64,000 nucleotides of DNA from Rhodospirillales bacterium (GTDB lineage Bacteria; Pseudomonadota; Alphaproteobacteria; Rhodospirillales; Rhodospirillaceae), in assembly GCA_028281845.1 (NCBI GenBank), contig JANQJD010000014.1:62001-126000 (forward strand), read 5' to 3'. Shown in pieces: positions 1 through 8,904 of this stretch (within the stretch, counting starts at the first letter, position 1; each line of letters opens with the position of its first letter). The position numbers and the translations under genes are program-made. The notes below the pieces were generated by a model, which was given only the letters and a program-made list of their open reading frames with translations, had not been told where the DNA came from and ran no database searches.

Positions 1-817
1 TAGAAATGAAAAGATCGGCATTGTGAGCGCGGGCACTCGCCACACGCTCACGCAAAGCAACAAAAGTGTCGTCTTCACGTGTGAGAATCACAGTGTAGCG
101 ATTCGTGCTCAATAGTTTCTCACGTAGTTCAAGAGCCATGGCCAGGGTGATGTGTTTTTCAAAAATACCACTCACTCCAGTCGCACCTGGGTCAGCACCA
201 CCATGTCCAGGATCTAATACAATTTTATGTTTTTTTTCTTTTTGCAGAAAGACAGGTGGTAATGGTGGTAAAGGAATATTTTTAAATTCTGAAAGATGAT
301 TCAGTGAGAAGAAGAATGTTGTGTTTCCATGAGGGACACGCCGCGGCAAGGACGACCAATCTCTACTGAGGAGCTGAGCACCACCCATGCGGCCGACTCC
401 TGGTATGCGTATGCGTCGATCGTTTTCTGCCAGATCAACCACTAGCCGCCAGCTATGCGGCTGATTCGGAGAGAGTATAAAAGTCTTGGTGACAACAGCC
501 GGCCTACTCATCTCCAGCACAATATGGGCTGGAACAGAGTTGTGATAGCGATACCTGTGAATGACACCAGCACCTGTCCCTGAAATATGGGGAAGACTCC
601 ATGTAATATTTCCTAGATTGACCACTATCTTTTTCGATGGTACGTCGATGGGTTGAGCGAATGATACGTTAATTTCTTTCGAAAGATCGACAACAAAACG
701 AGTATGATCGCCATGATGAGCTATACGTACAGCCGTTGCCTCTGCAGCAGGGACGGCGTGCTCTTCAGAGGCCCAGGCGAGAGAGATAAAAGCGCACAGG
801 ACAGCTGCTAAGAACAT
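1..817 (-). CDS. amiC: N-acetylmuramoyl-L-alanine amidase, AmiC-like (3' end cut by window)
   Basis: This periplasmic zinc amidase cuts the stem peptide from peptidoglycan and is used in daughter-cell separation. The reading frame was translated by hand from the minus strand and runs off the left edge. It opens with a short hydrophobic leader (MFLAAVLCAFISLAWA, signal-peptide-like). An AMIN-type beta domain follows, and then an Amidase_3 catalytic domain. That domain shows the zinc-ligand motif LDPGHGGADPGATG, the second ligand region GIFEKHITLAMA, and TREDD. An AGGAGG Shine-Dalgarno sits 2 nt before the ATG at 817. An in-frame TAG 24 nt upstream makes this the only ATG start. The C-terminal part with the last zinc ligand lies outside the window. 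Confidence 0.9.
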   Translation of the reverse strand, partial: MFLAAVLCAFISLAWASEEHAVPAAEATAVRIAHHGDHTRFVVDLSKEINVSFAQPIDVPSKKIVVNLGNITWSLPHISGTGAGVIHRYRYHNSVPAHIVLEMSRPAVVTKTFILSPNQPHSWRLVVDLAENDRRIRIPGVGRMGGAQLLSRDWSSLPRRVPHGNTTFFFSLNHLSEFKNIPLPPLPPVFLQKEKKHKIVLDPGHGGADPGATGVSGIFEKHITLAMALELREKLLSTNRYTVILTREDDTFVALRERVASARAHNADLFIS

Positions 818-942
818 TACCTCCTCAGAGGGAGTTTTCTATCTGGTAGACTGGTAGAAATTATACAGAGATAACATCATTGAGTTATTTTTTTAAAAGT
901 TTTATGAAATGTTGTTCTCCTCTCAGGAGAGAGCTGAGAATT

Positions 943-1722
943 TTATTTTTCTATCGATTCTATTAAATCTGCGGCAATTTTTAGAATCTTTTCCAGATCC
1001 TGTGGCCTAGAGAGGCGATGGTTTCCGTCTTTTATTATTGTTGTGGTGATGTTAGGAAATGCTATTTTTTCTTGCAGTCGCAGCGCTGTTTGCCAGGGAA
1101 CCTCCCTGTCCTCCAGACCATGGATAAGGCGAATCGGACATGTCACCGCAATGCGATCCTTGAGTAACAAATGTTTGCGGCCATCTGCAATCAGTGCCTG
1201 AGTGATGTAATATGGATCCCCGTGGTTTGGGTTAGGCAGTCTGAGGGTGCGACGACTGCTGAGCTCTTCCCGCTGTGCATGGGAGAGTCTGCGCCAGATG
1301 ACGTCTTCTGTGAAGTCAACGGCAACGGCAATTCCGAGAAAGCCAGCAACACGTACCGGCCACTTTAGGGCCGCTAACAGAGCCACCCAGCCGCCTATAC
1401 TGGAACCAATCAGCACTTGTGGACCGTTTGTCAGTTTTTCAAGCACGGCACCTGTATCACCGACCCATCTCCCTACTGTTCCATCGTAAAAATTACCAGA
1501 TGATTGGCCGTGACCAAAGCAGTCAAAGCGCACAAACGCTCGTTCTTGTGCCTGGCACCAACGCTCCAGACAAACTGCTTTTGCGCCTGTCATGTTTGAC
1601 ATCCAACCGTGAATAAAGACGATTCCTGGGGAACGCCCTGTACTTTTATAGTAAGCAATTGTGGAACCGTCCTGGCGACGTAAGATTTTGGGTGATAGCA
1701 ATGGCGATCCTTCCGTACTCAT
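943..1722 (-). CDS. Alpha/beta hydrolase (ABHD10-like serine esterase/thioesterase)
   Basis: A 259-residue single-domain alpha/beta hydrolase. The oxyanion-side motif VFIHGW is at residues 35-40. The nucleophile elbow is GSSIGG (Ser108), the acid is probably Asp205 in LEDREVP, and the base is His235 in DGNHRLS, so the triad is complete. The size, the elbow and the 'RFDCFGHGQSSG' strand resemble the ABHD10 family of acyl-thioesterases and esterases common in alphaproteobacteria; the substrate cannot be read from the sequence. There is no signal peptide, so it is likely cytoplasmic. It is divergent from the glycosyltransferase gene, with only 49 nt between the starts. Confidence 0.85.
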   Translation of the reverse strand: MSTEGSPLLSPKILRRQDGSTIAYYKSTGRSPGIVFIHGWMSNMTGAKAVCLERWCQAQERAFVRFDCFGHGQSSGNFYDGTVGRWVGDTGAVLEKLTNGPQVLIGSSIGGWVALLAALKWPVRVAGFLGIAVAVDFTEDVIWRRLSHAQREELSSRRTLRLPNPNHGDPYYITQALIADGRKHLLLKDRIAVTCPIRLIHGLEDREVPWQTALRLQEKIAFPNITTTIIKDGNHRLSRPQDLEKILKIAADLIESIEK

Positions 1723-1771
1723 CCGTAGTCAGAAGTGCGTATATTTGTATATTTCTTGAGGATAGCACTTT

Positions 1772-2920
1772 ATGCCTCGAACAAAACCGATCGTGCTGCA
1801 GATCCTACCACGTCTGGTGACTGGTGGAGTGGAGCGTGGAACTATTGATATAGCGCTAGCTTTGCAAGCGGCAGACTGTATCCCGTTAGTCGTTTCGTAC
1901 GGTGGTCCTATGGTCTCTGAGTTGGAGCAGGCTGGGATTGAACACATTACGATGCCTGTTCACTCGAAAAACCCATTCCTCATGCAGCTCAATACTGAGC
2001 GTCTTGTGCACCTTATTAAAGAGAGAAAAATAAAAATTATACACGCCCGCAGTCGCGCACCCGCTTGGAGTGCGGCAAGGGCGGCCGGTCGTACAGGTGT
2101 TGCCTTTCTGACTACCTTTCACGGGACATACAATATTGGACCTTTTACAATTAAGAAACCATACAATGCTATTATGGCAAGTGGACACAGAGTCATTGCC
2201 ATTTCTCAATTTATTGCTACGCATGTTCAGACAGTCTACGGGATATCCCCAGAGCGGATTCGAGTCATTCCACGTGGAATAGATGTTTACAAATTTGACT
2301 TTCAATCTGTACATCCTAACCGTCTGACATCCTTGGCTAGAGCATGGTGTTTACCAGAAGATAAGCCCCTTGTCATGCTGCCTGGTCGGCTCGTGCGGTG
2401 GAAAGGACATGAAATTCTCATAGAGGCTCTCGCAAAAGTATGTCTTCCCGACTTACGCTGCTTGTTAGTCGGATTTGATCAGGCGCACGTTCATTATAAA
2501 GCGGAGTTGGAAAAATTGATTCGTCACAAGGGACTTGATAGTAAAATTCATTGGGTGGGTTACTGTGCAGATATGCCAGCGGCCTATATGTTAGCCGATG
2601 TTGTGGTTTCAGCATCGACAGAGCCTGAGGCATTTGGTCGGGTGGTCGTGGAGGCCCAGGCCATGGGACGTCCTTTAATTGCTAGTAACCATGGTGGTTC
2701 TCGTGAAACGATAATACACGGCAGGACAGGTTGGCTTGTACCACCTAGCGATCCTGACGCTTTGGCCCAGGCTCTCCTGCAACTTTTGACGTTAGCGGCG
2801 GCAGAGCGACACACGATGGCAGCGCGCCAAGTTGCCCATGCGCACGCTCATTTCAGCAGGGATATGATGTGCGCTCGCACTTTGTCCGTTTATCAGGAGA
2901 TTTTTACCAGCATGGCATGA
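1772..2920 (+). CDS. Glycosyltransferase family 4 (GT-B fold)
   Basis: This 382-residue protein is a retaining GT-B glycosyltransferase. The N-terminal acceptor domain begins with a Gly-rich loop (LPRLVTGGVERG). The C-terminal domain has the nucleotide-sugar signature EPEAFGRVVVEAQAMGRP, including the EX7E pattern typical of GT4, followed by GGSRETI. It probably adds a sugar to a lipid or surface polysaccharide at the inner face of the membrane; donor and acceptor are unknown. A weak GAGGA ribosome site precedes the ATG. No other polysaccharide genes are adjacent, so it appears to stand alone. Confidence 0.88.
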   Translation: MPRTKPIVLQILPRLVTGGVERGTIDIALALQAADCIPLVVSYGGPMVSELEQAGIEHITMPVHSKNPFLMQLNTERLVHLIKERKIKIIHARSRAPAWSAARAAGRTGVAFLTTFHGTYNIGPFTIKKPYNAIMASGHRVIAISQFIATHVQTVYGISPERIRVIPRGIDVYKFDFQSVHPNRLTSLARAWCLPEDKPLVMLPGRLVRWKGHEILIEALAKVCLPDLRCLLVGFDQAHVHYKAELEKLIRHKGLDSKIHWVGYCADMPAAYMLADVVVSASTEPEAFGRVVVEAQAMGRPLIASNHGGSRETIIHGRTGWLVPPSDPDALAQALLQLLTLAAAERHTMAARQVAHAHAHFSRDMMCARTLSVYQEIFTSMA

Positions 2921-3206
2921 CACCACCCTCGTGATAGAATATCACCGCTTTGTGCGATTTTTCTATGGGACATGGCTGCAACGGATGCGCCGTCTTAATG
3001 ACGGGCGCTCCCTATATGTTATAGGTTATAGGTATAATAAAAAGGGTCAACGCCTATAGATTGGTGCGAATGGATATTCCCCTCCCCAACACTCAGGTCG
3101 TGTTGAATGCGGCCCATTTTTGCATATGCACCCCTTTGAAAAAAAGGAGGCGGGAATCCTGTGAATCGCAATTGGATTATAGGCCATGAGGTGACGTGAG
3201 ATATAT

Positions 3207-3584
3207 ATGGACAAAAAGATGGTTTGGACTAAAGAACGCATTGCTGAGTTGCAGTGCTTGTGGAGTGAAGGCCTGACCACAGGGGAGATTGGGAAGAGGC
3301 TTTTGGTCTCCAAGAATGCAGTCGTTGGGAAAGCCCATCGGCTTGGCTTAACCAGTAGGCCGTCGCCGATCAAAAGAAGGACAACAGAAAAAAAGGAAGA
3401 TACTAGAATTCGGTCAGTGATAGAGTTGTCAGCGTTAACCTGTCGCTGGCCAATTGGTGACCCGCGTGACGTAGGATTCCATTTCTGTGGTAAGCGTGTG
3501 TTAACTGGTAAGCCTTACTGCGCTGAACATGTCGCGATTGCTTACGTTAACGCGAGTAAGAGTCGCAAAGAAGACGCAGCTTAA
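3207..3584 (+). CDS. gcrA: GcrA cell-cycle regulator
   Basis: GcrA is the alphaproteobacterial sigma70-associated activator that reads CcrM-methylated GANTC promoters. The N-terminal helix-turn-helix is clear (MVWTKERIAELQCLW, then SKNAVVGKAHRLGL). A basic linker leads to the C-terminal sigma-contacting region, with CRWPIGDP and PYCAEH. At 125 residues it is shorter than Caulobacter GcrA because the linker is short. The family usually starts at M-x-W-T, so the real start may be the in-frame ATG at 3219. The 286-nt region upstream shows nothing beyond a small TTATAGG tandem repeat. Confidence 0.93.
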   Translation: MDKKMVWTKERIAELQCLWSEGLTTGEIGKRLLVSKNAVVGKAHRLGLTSRPSPIKRRTTEKKEDTRIRSVIELSALTCRWPIGDPRDVGFHFCGKRVLTGKPYCAEHVAIAYVNASKSRKEDAA

Positions 3585-3634
3585 GTGAGTGACTTGGAAC
3601 CGTCTGTGCTGCAGTTTTGTGAACCGACGAGGAT

Positions 3635-3666
3635 GGGCAGCTCTGGCAGAGTTGCCCCCCTTCTTT
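3635..3666 (+). terminator. Probable gcrA terminator
   Basis: A 10-bp stem with one G-T wobble (GGGCAGCTCT / AGAGTTGCCC) and a GGC loop is followed by CCCTTCTTT. It lies about 50 nt after the gcrA stop and before the convergent cobK end. The T-tract is interrupted, so strength is uncertain. Confidence 0.6.
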
Positions 3667-3672
3667 AGGAGT

Positions 3673-4491
3673 TTAGTCTTTTAGTGAAGAGCGGAGTCTC
3701 TCAGAGAACTGACGAATATTTGATTCAACCCATGCCACTGCAGCCATCACGTTAGACACCGTTTTAGCAGTCTCTGTGGACGGTGGGCGGCGCACCATCA
3801 ATACCGGTAAAGCAAGCGCCCGTGCTGCCGCAATTTTACCAAATGTAGCCGCACCACCACTTGCCTTAGTCACAAGAACGTCGATGGCATGAATTCGCAT
3901 CATAAGCAAATCATTCCCATCTTGTCCGCTCCCAATGACAAGGCGATGAGGTGCTACCTGGTCCGAAGAAAAAGACAGAGGGGTCTTTCGTGGAAGACGA
4001 ATCAAGAACCACATCTTTTCAAGGGAGAGAAATATTGGGAGTGCCCTTATGCCAATTGTCAGAAAGGCACGACTCCCTATGCTAGGGAGCTTGCGTGCTG
4101 CCTCTAGCATATCCTGTACTTCCACCCAACGGTCTTCATCGGTGCACACCCATGGCGGCCGACTCAGCGTTAGATGAGGGATATGGCAAATTTTACAGGC
4201 TCTCAATGCATTACGTGCTATAGTCTCGGAGAATGGGTGTGTGGCAGACAGGACAGCCGCTATGCGTTTCTCTCGCAAATAAGCGATCAAGTCTTCCACA
4301 CCACGGAACGGCCCAGTGCGCCAAGTGCCATAAGTTACTTCAGGTGATTCAGCTCTTTGACCTGCTAGAGAAGTAATGACTCGTAACTGAGTTCCGAATC
4401 GTGTGCGCAGTGTCTTGACAAGAGCATGCCCCTCTCCAGTGCCCCCAAGCACGAGAACTGTTGGGACTGGCTCCGTGTGGAGTGCAATCAT
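3673..4491 (-). CDS. cobK: Precorrin-6A reductase
   Basis: CobK reduces precorrin-6A to dihydroprecorrin-6 with NADPH in corrin-ring synthesis. The N-terminal motif VLVLGGTGEGHALV, the ATHPF signature (SATHPFSETIARNA) and the late VTKASGGAATFGKIAAAR segment are family hallmarks. I place the start at 4491 (272 residues), because there the ATG overlaps the stop of xthA as ATGA, a translational-coupling junction; a frame 7 codons longer is possible. The other cobalamin genes of this window (cbiX-cobH-cobL) lie 6 kb away on the same strand, so the pathway is split. Confidence 0.9.
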   Translation of the reverse strand: MIALHTEPVPTVLVLGGTGEGHALVKTLRTRFGTQLRVITSLAGQRAESPEVTYGTWRTGPFRGVEDLIAYLREKRIAAVLSATHPFSETIARNALRACKICHIPHLTLSRPPWVCTDEDRWVEVQDMLEAARKLPSIGSRAFLTIGIRALPIFLSLEKMWFLIRLPRKTPLSFSSDQVAPHRLVIGSGQDGNDLLMMRIHAIDVLVTKASGGAATFGKIAAARALALPVLMVRRPPSTETAKTVSNVMAAVAWVESNIRQFSERLRSSLKD

Positions 4492-5267
4492 ACAATCTCT
4501 CGCAGACGACACCAGACAGGAACATGATCTGACGCCAGAGCAACGCCGCGTGGCCGCTTGTCAATCCCACTGTCTTCCAGACGTTCAGCGGCATTCGGGG
4601 AGAGCAACAGATGATCGATCCGTAGACCCATATTGTGCGACCATGCGCCACCCTGATAGCTCCAAAAAGTATATTCTCCAGGGGAGCGATGAAAAACGCG
4701 GAAGGCGTCACAATAGCCGAGCAAAATAATGTCCTGGAAGGCTTTACGCGATTCCAGCCTACAGAGGGCGTTATCTGCCCACTCCTCAGGGGCATAAACA
4801 TCATCGTCTGTCGGACAGACGTTGTAATCTCCTCCTAGGATGACTGAATCTCCCGTTTGCAAAAGAGCCCTAGCATGTTCATATAAACGAGTCATCCAAG
4901 TAATCTTGTAGGAGAATTTCGCACTTTTACTAGGGTTACCATTAGGTAGATAGAGCGACGCTATACGTACATTACCATCAAAACGCACTTCGAGGTAACG
5001 GGCCTGTCTATCATCTTCTGCACCTGGTAAAGACCGTTCTGTCACTTCCATCGGTCGACGAGAAAGGATTGCAACACCGTTATGAGATTTCTCTCCATGG
5101 CTTAGACTTTGATAGCCCATCTTTTGCAACTCAAGTTGTGGGAAGAACTCATCTGGTGTCCTGGTTTCCTGAAGTAATAGGGCGTCAGGCGCCATTTCGC
5201 GCAACCAATCTAAAACACGCGGAAGGCGCACTCTAATGGAATTCACATTCCATGTTGCTATTAGCAT
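4488..5267 (-). CDS. xthA: Exodeoxyribonuclease III
   Basis: A DNA-repair AP endonuclease and 3'-5' exonuclease of the exonuclease III (EEP) family. The start MLIATWNVNSIRVRLPRVL, the catalytic LLQETR (Glu), the GGDYNVCPTDDDVY metal-binding loop and the C-terminal RIDHLLLSP and ASDHVPVW motifs are all present. The start is ambiguous between ATGs at 5270 and 5267; a longer upstream extension to 5303 lacks family similarity. The stop overlaps the cobK start by ATGA, so the two genes are probably co-translated although their functions are unrelated. Confidence 0.93.
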   Translation of the reverse strand: MLIATWNVNSIRVRLPRVLDWLREMAPDALLLQETRTPDEFFPQLELQKMGYQSLSHGEKSHNGVAILSRRPMEVTERSLPGAEDDRQARYLEVRFDGNVRIASLYLPNGNPSKSAKFSYKITWMTRLYEHARALLQTGDSVILGGDYNVCPTDDDVYAPEEWADNALCRLESRKAFQDIILLGYCDAFRVFHRSPGEYTFWSYQGGAWSHNMGLRIDHLLLSPNAAERLEDSGIDKRPRGVALASDHVPVWCRLREIV

Positions 5268-5303
5268 CATTCTCTCGTCGCGTCTGCAACCAATTTCCAT
5301 CAA

Positions 5304-5619
5304 TTATATAGGGGATACTGCTAAAGTGTAAGATTCTGGATTCTGAATGATAATTCAGACCCCTTCGGACCGTTAGACGTGAGAGAGAATGATTGAAGGA
5401 GTGATCTTTTAAAGAGATCTATCTAGCCGGGAGCCTATCTTTTAATATGATCCCTTCCCCCGTTTTTTCTTCCGCTTTCAGGCTTTTGTGAGAAAGCGTA
5501 TAAGTCCTAGGCTGGCCTAGGATAGGAGGGGGGATGTGCCGCCTTGGGAGAAGAAGGTGCCGGTGCCTGAATGTATGTGGTGTGGCTGGATTGGATAATG
5601 ATGAATGGAGAGAGAGCTA
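5304..5619 (+). other. Leader of ppd, no gene; 7-bp hairpin
   Basis: I see no credible gene in this spacer. A perfect 7-bp hairpin (TCCTAGG / CCTAGGA, loop CTGG) lies at 5505-5522, about 100 nt before the ppd start. A smaller CTGAAT/ATTCAG hairpin lies near 5345. There is no T-run, so these are structured-leader candidates and not terminators. Confidence 0.4.
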
Positions 5620-6771
5620 ATGATACGGGCGGAGGAACTCCTGATAGCCGCATACGAACAACAGTTTGATTTTTATACTGGTGTCCCGTGCTCATTTCTT
5701 GCGCCGCTTATCAACAGGGTGGTGAGCGATAGAGAGATTCTCTATGTTGGTGCAACTAGCGAAGGTGAGGCCGTGGCCATTGCCGCTGGGGCCTGGCTTG
5801 CAGGCCGCGAAACAGTCGTTCTGTGTCAGAACTCTGGTCTGGGGAATACTGTCAATACGCTTACCTCTCTTAACTGGCCCTTCCGCATCCCTACCCTGCT
5901 CGTTGTGACATGGCGTGGTCAGCCAGGCTACCCTGACGAACCACAGCATGAGTTGATGGGGCAAATGACAACTGCCCTGCTGAATCTCATGCGTGTGCCG
6001 TATAGGCCGTTTCCCGTTGCGACGACCGCGCTTGCCCCAGCCTTTGCGAGTGCACGCGCTGCTATGAGCAGATACGGACGGCCTTTTGCCTTTGTCATGT
6101 CTAAAGGGGCAATCTCTGAGGAATCGTTGAACGAGAATCCACTTCGCATACCACCGCCATGTGAGATTGCAGACTTATGTTGTCGTAGTGGCATACGTCC
6201 AACAAGGGCTGAAGCATTAGAGTGCATTCTGAAACTTATACCTCCTGAAGCTGCTGTTATAGCAACGACAGGAAAGTGTGGTAGAGAGTTGTTTACTCTA
6301 TACGATAGGGAACAACACTTTTACCATGTAGGTTCTATGGGCGGAGCAAGTGCCCTTGGGTTAGGCGTAGCGTTAAACGTCCATCGTCCCGTCCTCGTTC
6401 TGGATGGTGATGGTGCAGCGTTGATGAAAATGGGGAATATGGCCACGATTGGGGCACAGATGCCACGCAATCTGCTCCATGTCCTCCTGGACAATGGCGT
6501 GCATGATTCTACTGGTGGCCAGGCTACTGTCTCAGCATGTGTCTCCTTTTCCAAAATTGCTTGTGCCTGTAGTTACGCCACTGCCACGGTGACTGACGAG
6601 TTGACTAGCTTTCAGGAGACTCTTCAAGAGGCGTTAGCAAGGCCAGGGCCACATCTGGTTCATCTTCTTCTCAGACCTGGCAGCATGGCGCGACTGGGCC
6701 GCCCCACAATCCTGCCATCTGATGTCTCCCGTCGCTTTAAACGCTTTTTAACGAGCGAGAGTCGGTCATGA
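5620..6771 (+). CDS. ppd: Phosphonopyruvate decarboxylase
   Basis: This thiamine-diphosphate enzyme converts phosphonopyruvate to phosphonoacetaldehyde, the irreversible step that drives phosphonate biosynthesis. The N-terminal PYR domain (FDFYTGVPCSFLAPL, ATSEGEAVAIAAG) and the C-terminal PP domain (GSMGGASALGLG, VLDGDGAALMKMGNMATIG) are complete, including the GDG metal motif. The preferred start is the ATG at 5620, preceded by GGAGAGAGAG; an ATG 15 nt upstream has no ribosome site. The stop overlaps the phnW start as ATGA. The enzyme's usual partner, phosphoenolpyruvate mutase, is not in this window. Confidence 0.93.
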   Translation: MIRAEELLIAAYEQQFDFYTGVPCSFLAPLINRVVSDREILYVGATSEGEAVAIAAGAWLAGRETVVLCQNSGLGNTVNTLTSLNWPFRIPTLLVVTWRGQPGYPDEPQHELMGQMTTALLNLMRVPYRPFPVATTALAPAFASARAAMSRYGRPFAFVMSKGAISEESLNENPLRIPPPCEIADLCCRSGIRPTRAEALECILKLIPPEAAVIATTGKCGRELFTLYDREQHFYHVGSMGGASALGLGVALNVHRPVLVLDGDGAALMKMGNMATIGAQMPRNLLHVLLDNGVHDSTGGQATVSACVSFSKIACACSYATATVTDELTSFQETLQEALARPGPHLVHLLLRPGSMARLGRPTILPSDVSRRFKRFLTSESRS

Positions 6772-7898
6772 CATCTGAAATGTCCCCTACGGGAGAAAAA
6801 CCTTTGCTACTTACACCTGGTCCGTTGACAACAGCCCATGCTACACGGAAAGCTATGCTGCAAGACTTTGGTGCGCGCGACAGTGTCTTCATTGAGATGA
6901 CTCGTTCTATCCGAGAACGATTGCTGATTCTCGCTGGCGCGACAGAAACTCATACCTGTGTCCCCCTGCAGGGCAGTGGCACCTTTGCTGTAGAAGCTAT
7001 GCTAGGGACATTAGTTCCGCGTGTAGGGAGCTTAGTGCTTGTCTTGGTCAATGGGGCATATGGTCGTCGGATGGTCGAGATACTGTCTCGCTTAGACAGG
7101 TCATATCTTGTGTACGAGACTGAAGAAACGATGCCTCCCATCCCCGCCTATATAGAACACTTGCTCACTCATCAAAAGGACATTACGCATGTCGCGATGG
7201 TTCATTGTGAGACGACTACGGGCATACTGAATCCAGTGGAGCAGATCTCACATATTGTTGCGCGTCACGGACGTATTTTCTTGCTCGATTCCATAAGTGC
7301 CTTCGGTGCCCTTCCACTTGACCTTCAGACGATACCGTTCACTGCGCTTGCCGCATCGGCAGGTAAGTGTTTAGAAGGAGTACCGGGGTTAGCTTTCGTG
7401 TTATGTAAGAGGACTGCCCTACAGAAATCCGCTGGTCAGGCTCATGCGATATCCCTAGACTTGGAAGCGCAGTGGACAGCAATGGAGAAAAATGGCCAAT
7501 GGCGTTTCACTCCTCCAACACATGTGGTAGCAGCGCTTTCAACCGCTTTGAAACAGTTCTACACTGCGGGTGGTCAACCTGCTCGCCTCGCCCGTTACAC
7601 AGCAAATTGCAGAATTCTGATAGAAGGGATGAAAGCGTTAGGGTTTGTTCCATTGCTACCGGCCGCCTTGCAAAGTCCTATTATTGTGACTTTTCACATA
7701 CATACATCTCATAATTTTATTTTTGAAAAGTTTTACAATCACATGAGATTGCATGGCTATGTCCTTTACGCAGGTAAACTAGCGAGAACAGAAAGCTTTC
7801 GTGTAGGCTGTATTGGAGCGATTGAGCCACAAGATATAGCCTGTATGATAGCAAAAGCTTATGACGTTTTACAAGAAATGAATGTATTACCAGAATAA
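6768..7898 (+). CDS. phnW: 2-aminoethylphosphonate-pyruvate aminotransferase
   Basis: A PLP class V aminotransferase interconverting phosphonoacetaldehyde plus alanine with 2-aminoethylphosphonate plus pyruvate. The opening PLLLTPGPLTT, the QGSGTFAVEA cofactor loop and the Schiff-base lysine in SAGKCLEGVPG (Lys200) are typical, and the length (376 residues) matches the family. It is coupled to ppd by a 4-nt overlap. Together the pair fits making 2-aminoethylphosphonate, for example for phosphonolipid or glycan head groups, better than catabolism, because no phosphonoacetaldehyde hydrolase (phnX) is nearby. Confidence 0.92.
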   Translation: MTSEMSPTGEKPLLLTPGPLTTAHATRKAMLQDFGARDSVFIEMTRSIRERLLILAGATETHTCVPLQGSGTFAVEAMLGTLVPRVGSLVLVLVNGAYGRRMVEILSRLDRSYLVYETEETMPPIPAYIEHLLTHQKDITHVAMVHCETTTGILNPVEQISHIVARHGRIFLLDSISAFGALPLDLQTIPFTALAASAGKCLEGVPGLAFVLCKRTALQKSAGQAHAISLDLEAQWTAMEKNGQWRFTPPTHVVAALSTALKQFYTAGGQPARLARYTANCRILIEGMKALGFVPLLPAALQSPIIVTFHIHTSHNFIFEKFYNHMRLHGYVLYAGKLARTESFRVGCIGAIEPQDIACMIAKAYDVLQEMNVLPE

Positions 7899-8328
7899 AT
7901 GGATTCAATCCCTCGAAAGATTTACGATGAATATATGAAATGCTGCAATGTAAAAACGCTGCGTGGATTTGCATACGTTAGAGACCAGCACAAGCCGATT
8001 GAAGTGGCTGACTGGCGAGCACAGACGGCGCATATCCAGACTGAAGACTTGCTCTGTAGCAAGTCTCAAGAATCAGATCGCCCAATAGCCCAATAGCGTT
8101 CTCTTGAGTTCTTTTGAGTTCTTTATTTTCTGAGAATGAGGGATGAGGGATAAAATACTTTCTCAGAAAAGGCGTAGCCGCTGGAAAATGGCCGCATATG
8201 GGCCGATGAGAATGGGGGAGGGAGGTTTCCTTCAATTATGGATTATGGAGCAGTGTTGATAAGTTTCATAATAAAATATAAGGGTGGATGAGTTTATCAG
8301 GGAAGCATGTTAGGAGGGATGGCGAGCT
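7899..8328 (+). other. Spacer after phnW, no supported gene
   Basis: A 65-codon frame starts right at the phnW stop (7899-8096) but has no ribosome site, no recognisable motif and a hairpin inside it, so I do not call it. The spacer also holds a perfect 2x10 bp tandem repeat at 8104-8123. Confidence 0.4.
8045..8066 (+). other. 9-bp perfect hairpin downstream of phnW
   Basis: AGACTTGCT / AGCAAGTCT with a CTGT tetraloop. There is no following T-run. It could mark the 3' end of ppd-phnW mRNA through stabilisation or factor-dependent termination. Confidence 0.45.
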
Positions 8329-8661
8329 ATGGGGTATCTTCTCAATGGGATTGAATTAGAGTCTGATGATGAAAATTTTTTAGTAGAACCAGTATTTAAT
8401 GATGAAATTGTTGAGATTATTGCTGAAGCAGAAAGTCTACCCCTCACAGAGGATCATTGGCTTGTGGTACGCTATATGCGTGATCAGTACCGAGAGCATG
8501 GGCACACACCAAATTTTCGCAATATGGTTAAGGACTTCAACGAAGACCATCCGGGTCGTGATTGGAAATCCTATCTTTATGAACTTTTTCCAAAGCAGCC
8601 AGCGCGACAAGCGGCAAGAATCGCAGGGCTGACTAAGCCCTATGGCAAGGGGGGGTATTAA
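8329..8661 (+). CDS. DsrC/TusE-family protein lacking both C-terminal cysteines
   Basis: A 110-residue protein with the DsrC/TusE fold signature: an acidic N-terminus (GIELESDDENFLVEP), TEDHWLVVRYMRDQY, and a C-terminal arm QPARQAARIAGLTKP. Canonical DsrC carries two cysteines in this arm and uses them to accept sulfur from sulfite reductase; TusE keeps only the penultimate one. Here the first position reads Ala in RQAARIAG and the terminal TGCV-like motif reads YGKGGY, so there is no cysteine at all. It therefore cannot be a persulfide carrier. Cysteine-free homologues have been proposed to be regulatory. An AGGAGG lies 13 nt upstream of the ATG. No other dsr genes are in the window. Confidence 0.85.
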   Translation: MGYLLNGIELESDDENFLVEPVFNDEIVEIIAEAESLPLTEDHWLVVRYMRDQYREHGHTPNFRNMVKDFNEDHPGRDWKSYLYELFPKQPARQAARIAGLTKPYGKGGY

Positions 8662-8904
8662 GCACGTCTGGCCAGGGGAAGTGTGGGCTCGTGATATTCT
8701 TGTGCAGCGGTGATGTTTGCATGCCTTGCCACGGCAAACGCCTTTTCTCGCTCTATTAGAAATGAGTGGGAATGACTTAAAAATTGTGACACGCGCACGC
8801 AAGATCTTCTTGCGAGCACCGTAGACTGCCCCCCTAGGAGGGAGAGTGCTCTCTGCCGCTCGTGAGTGGTGCGGCGCTCAATGCCTGCCTGGCCGGGCCG
8901 GTTT

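Noticed and set aside
7899..8096. 65-codon frame directly after phnW
   Set aside because: No ribosome site or recognisable motif, and a strong hairpin lies inside it; probably chance.
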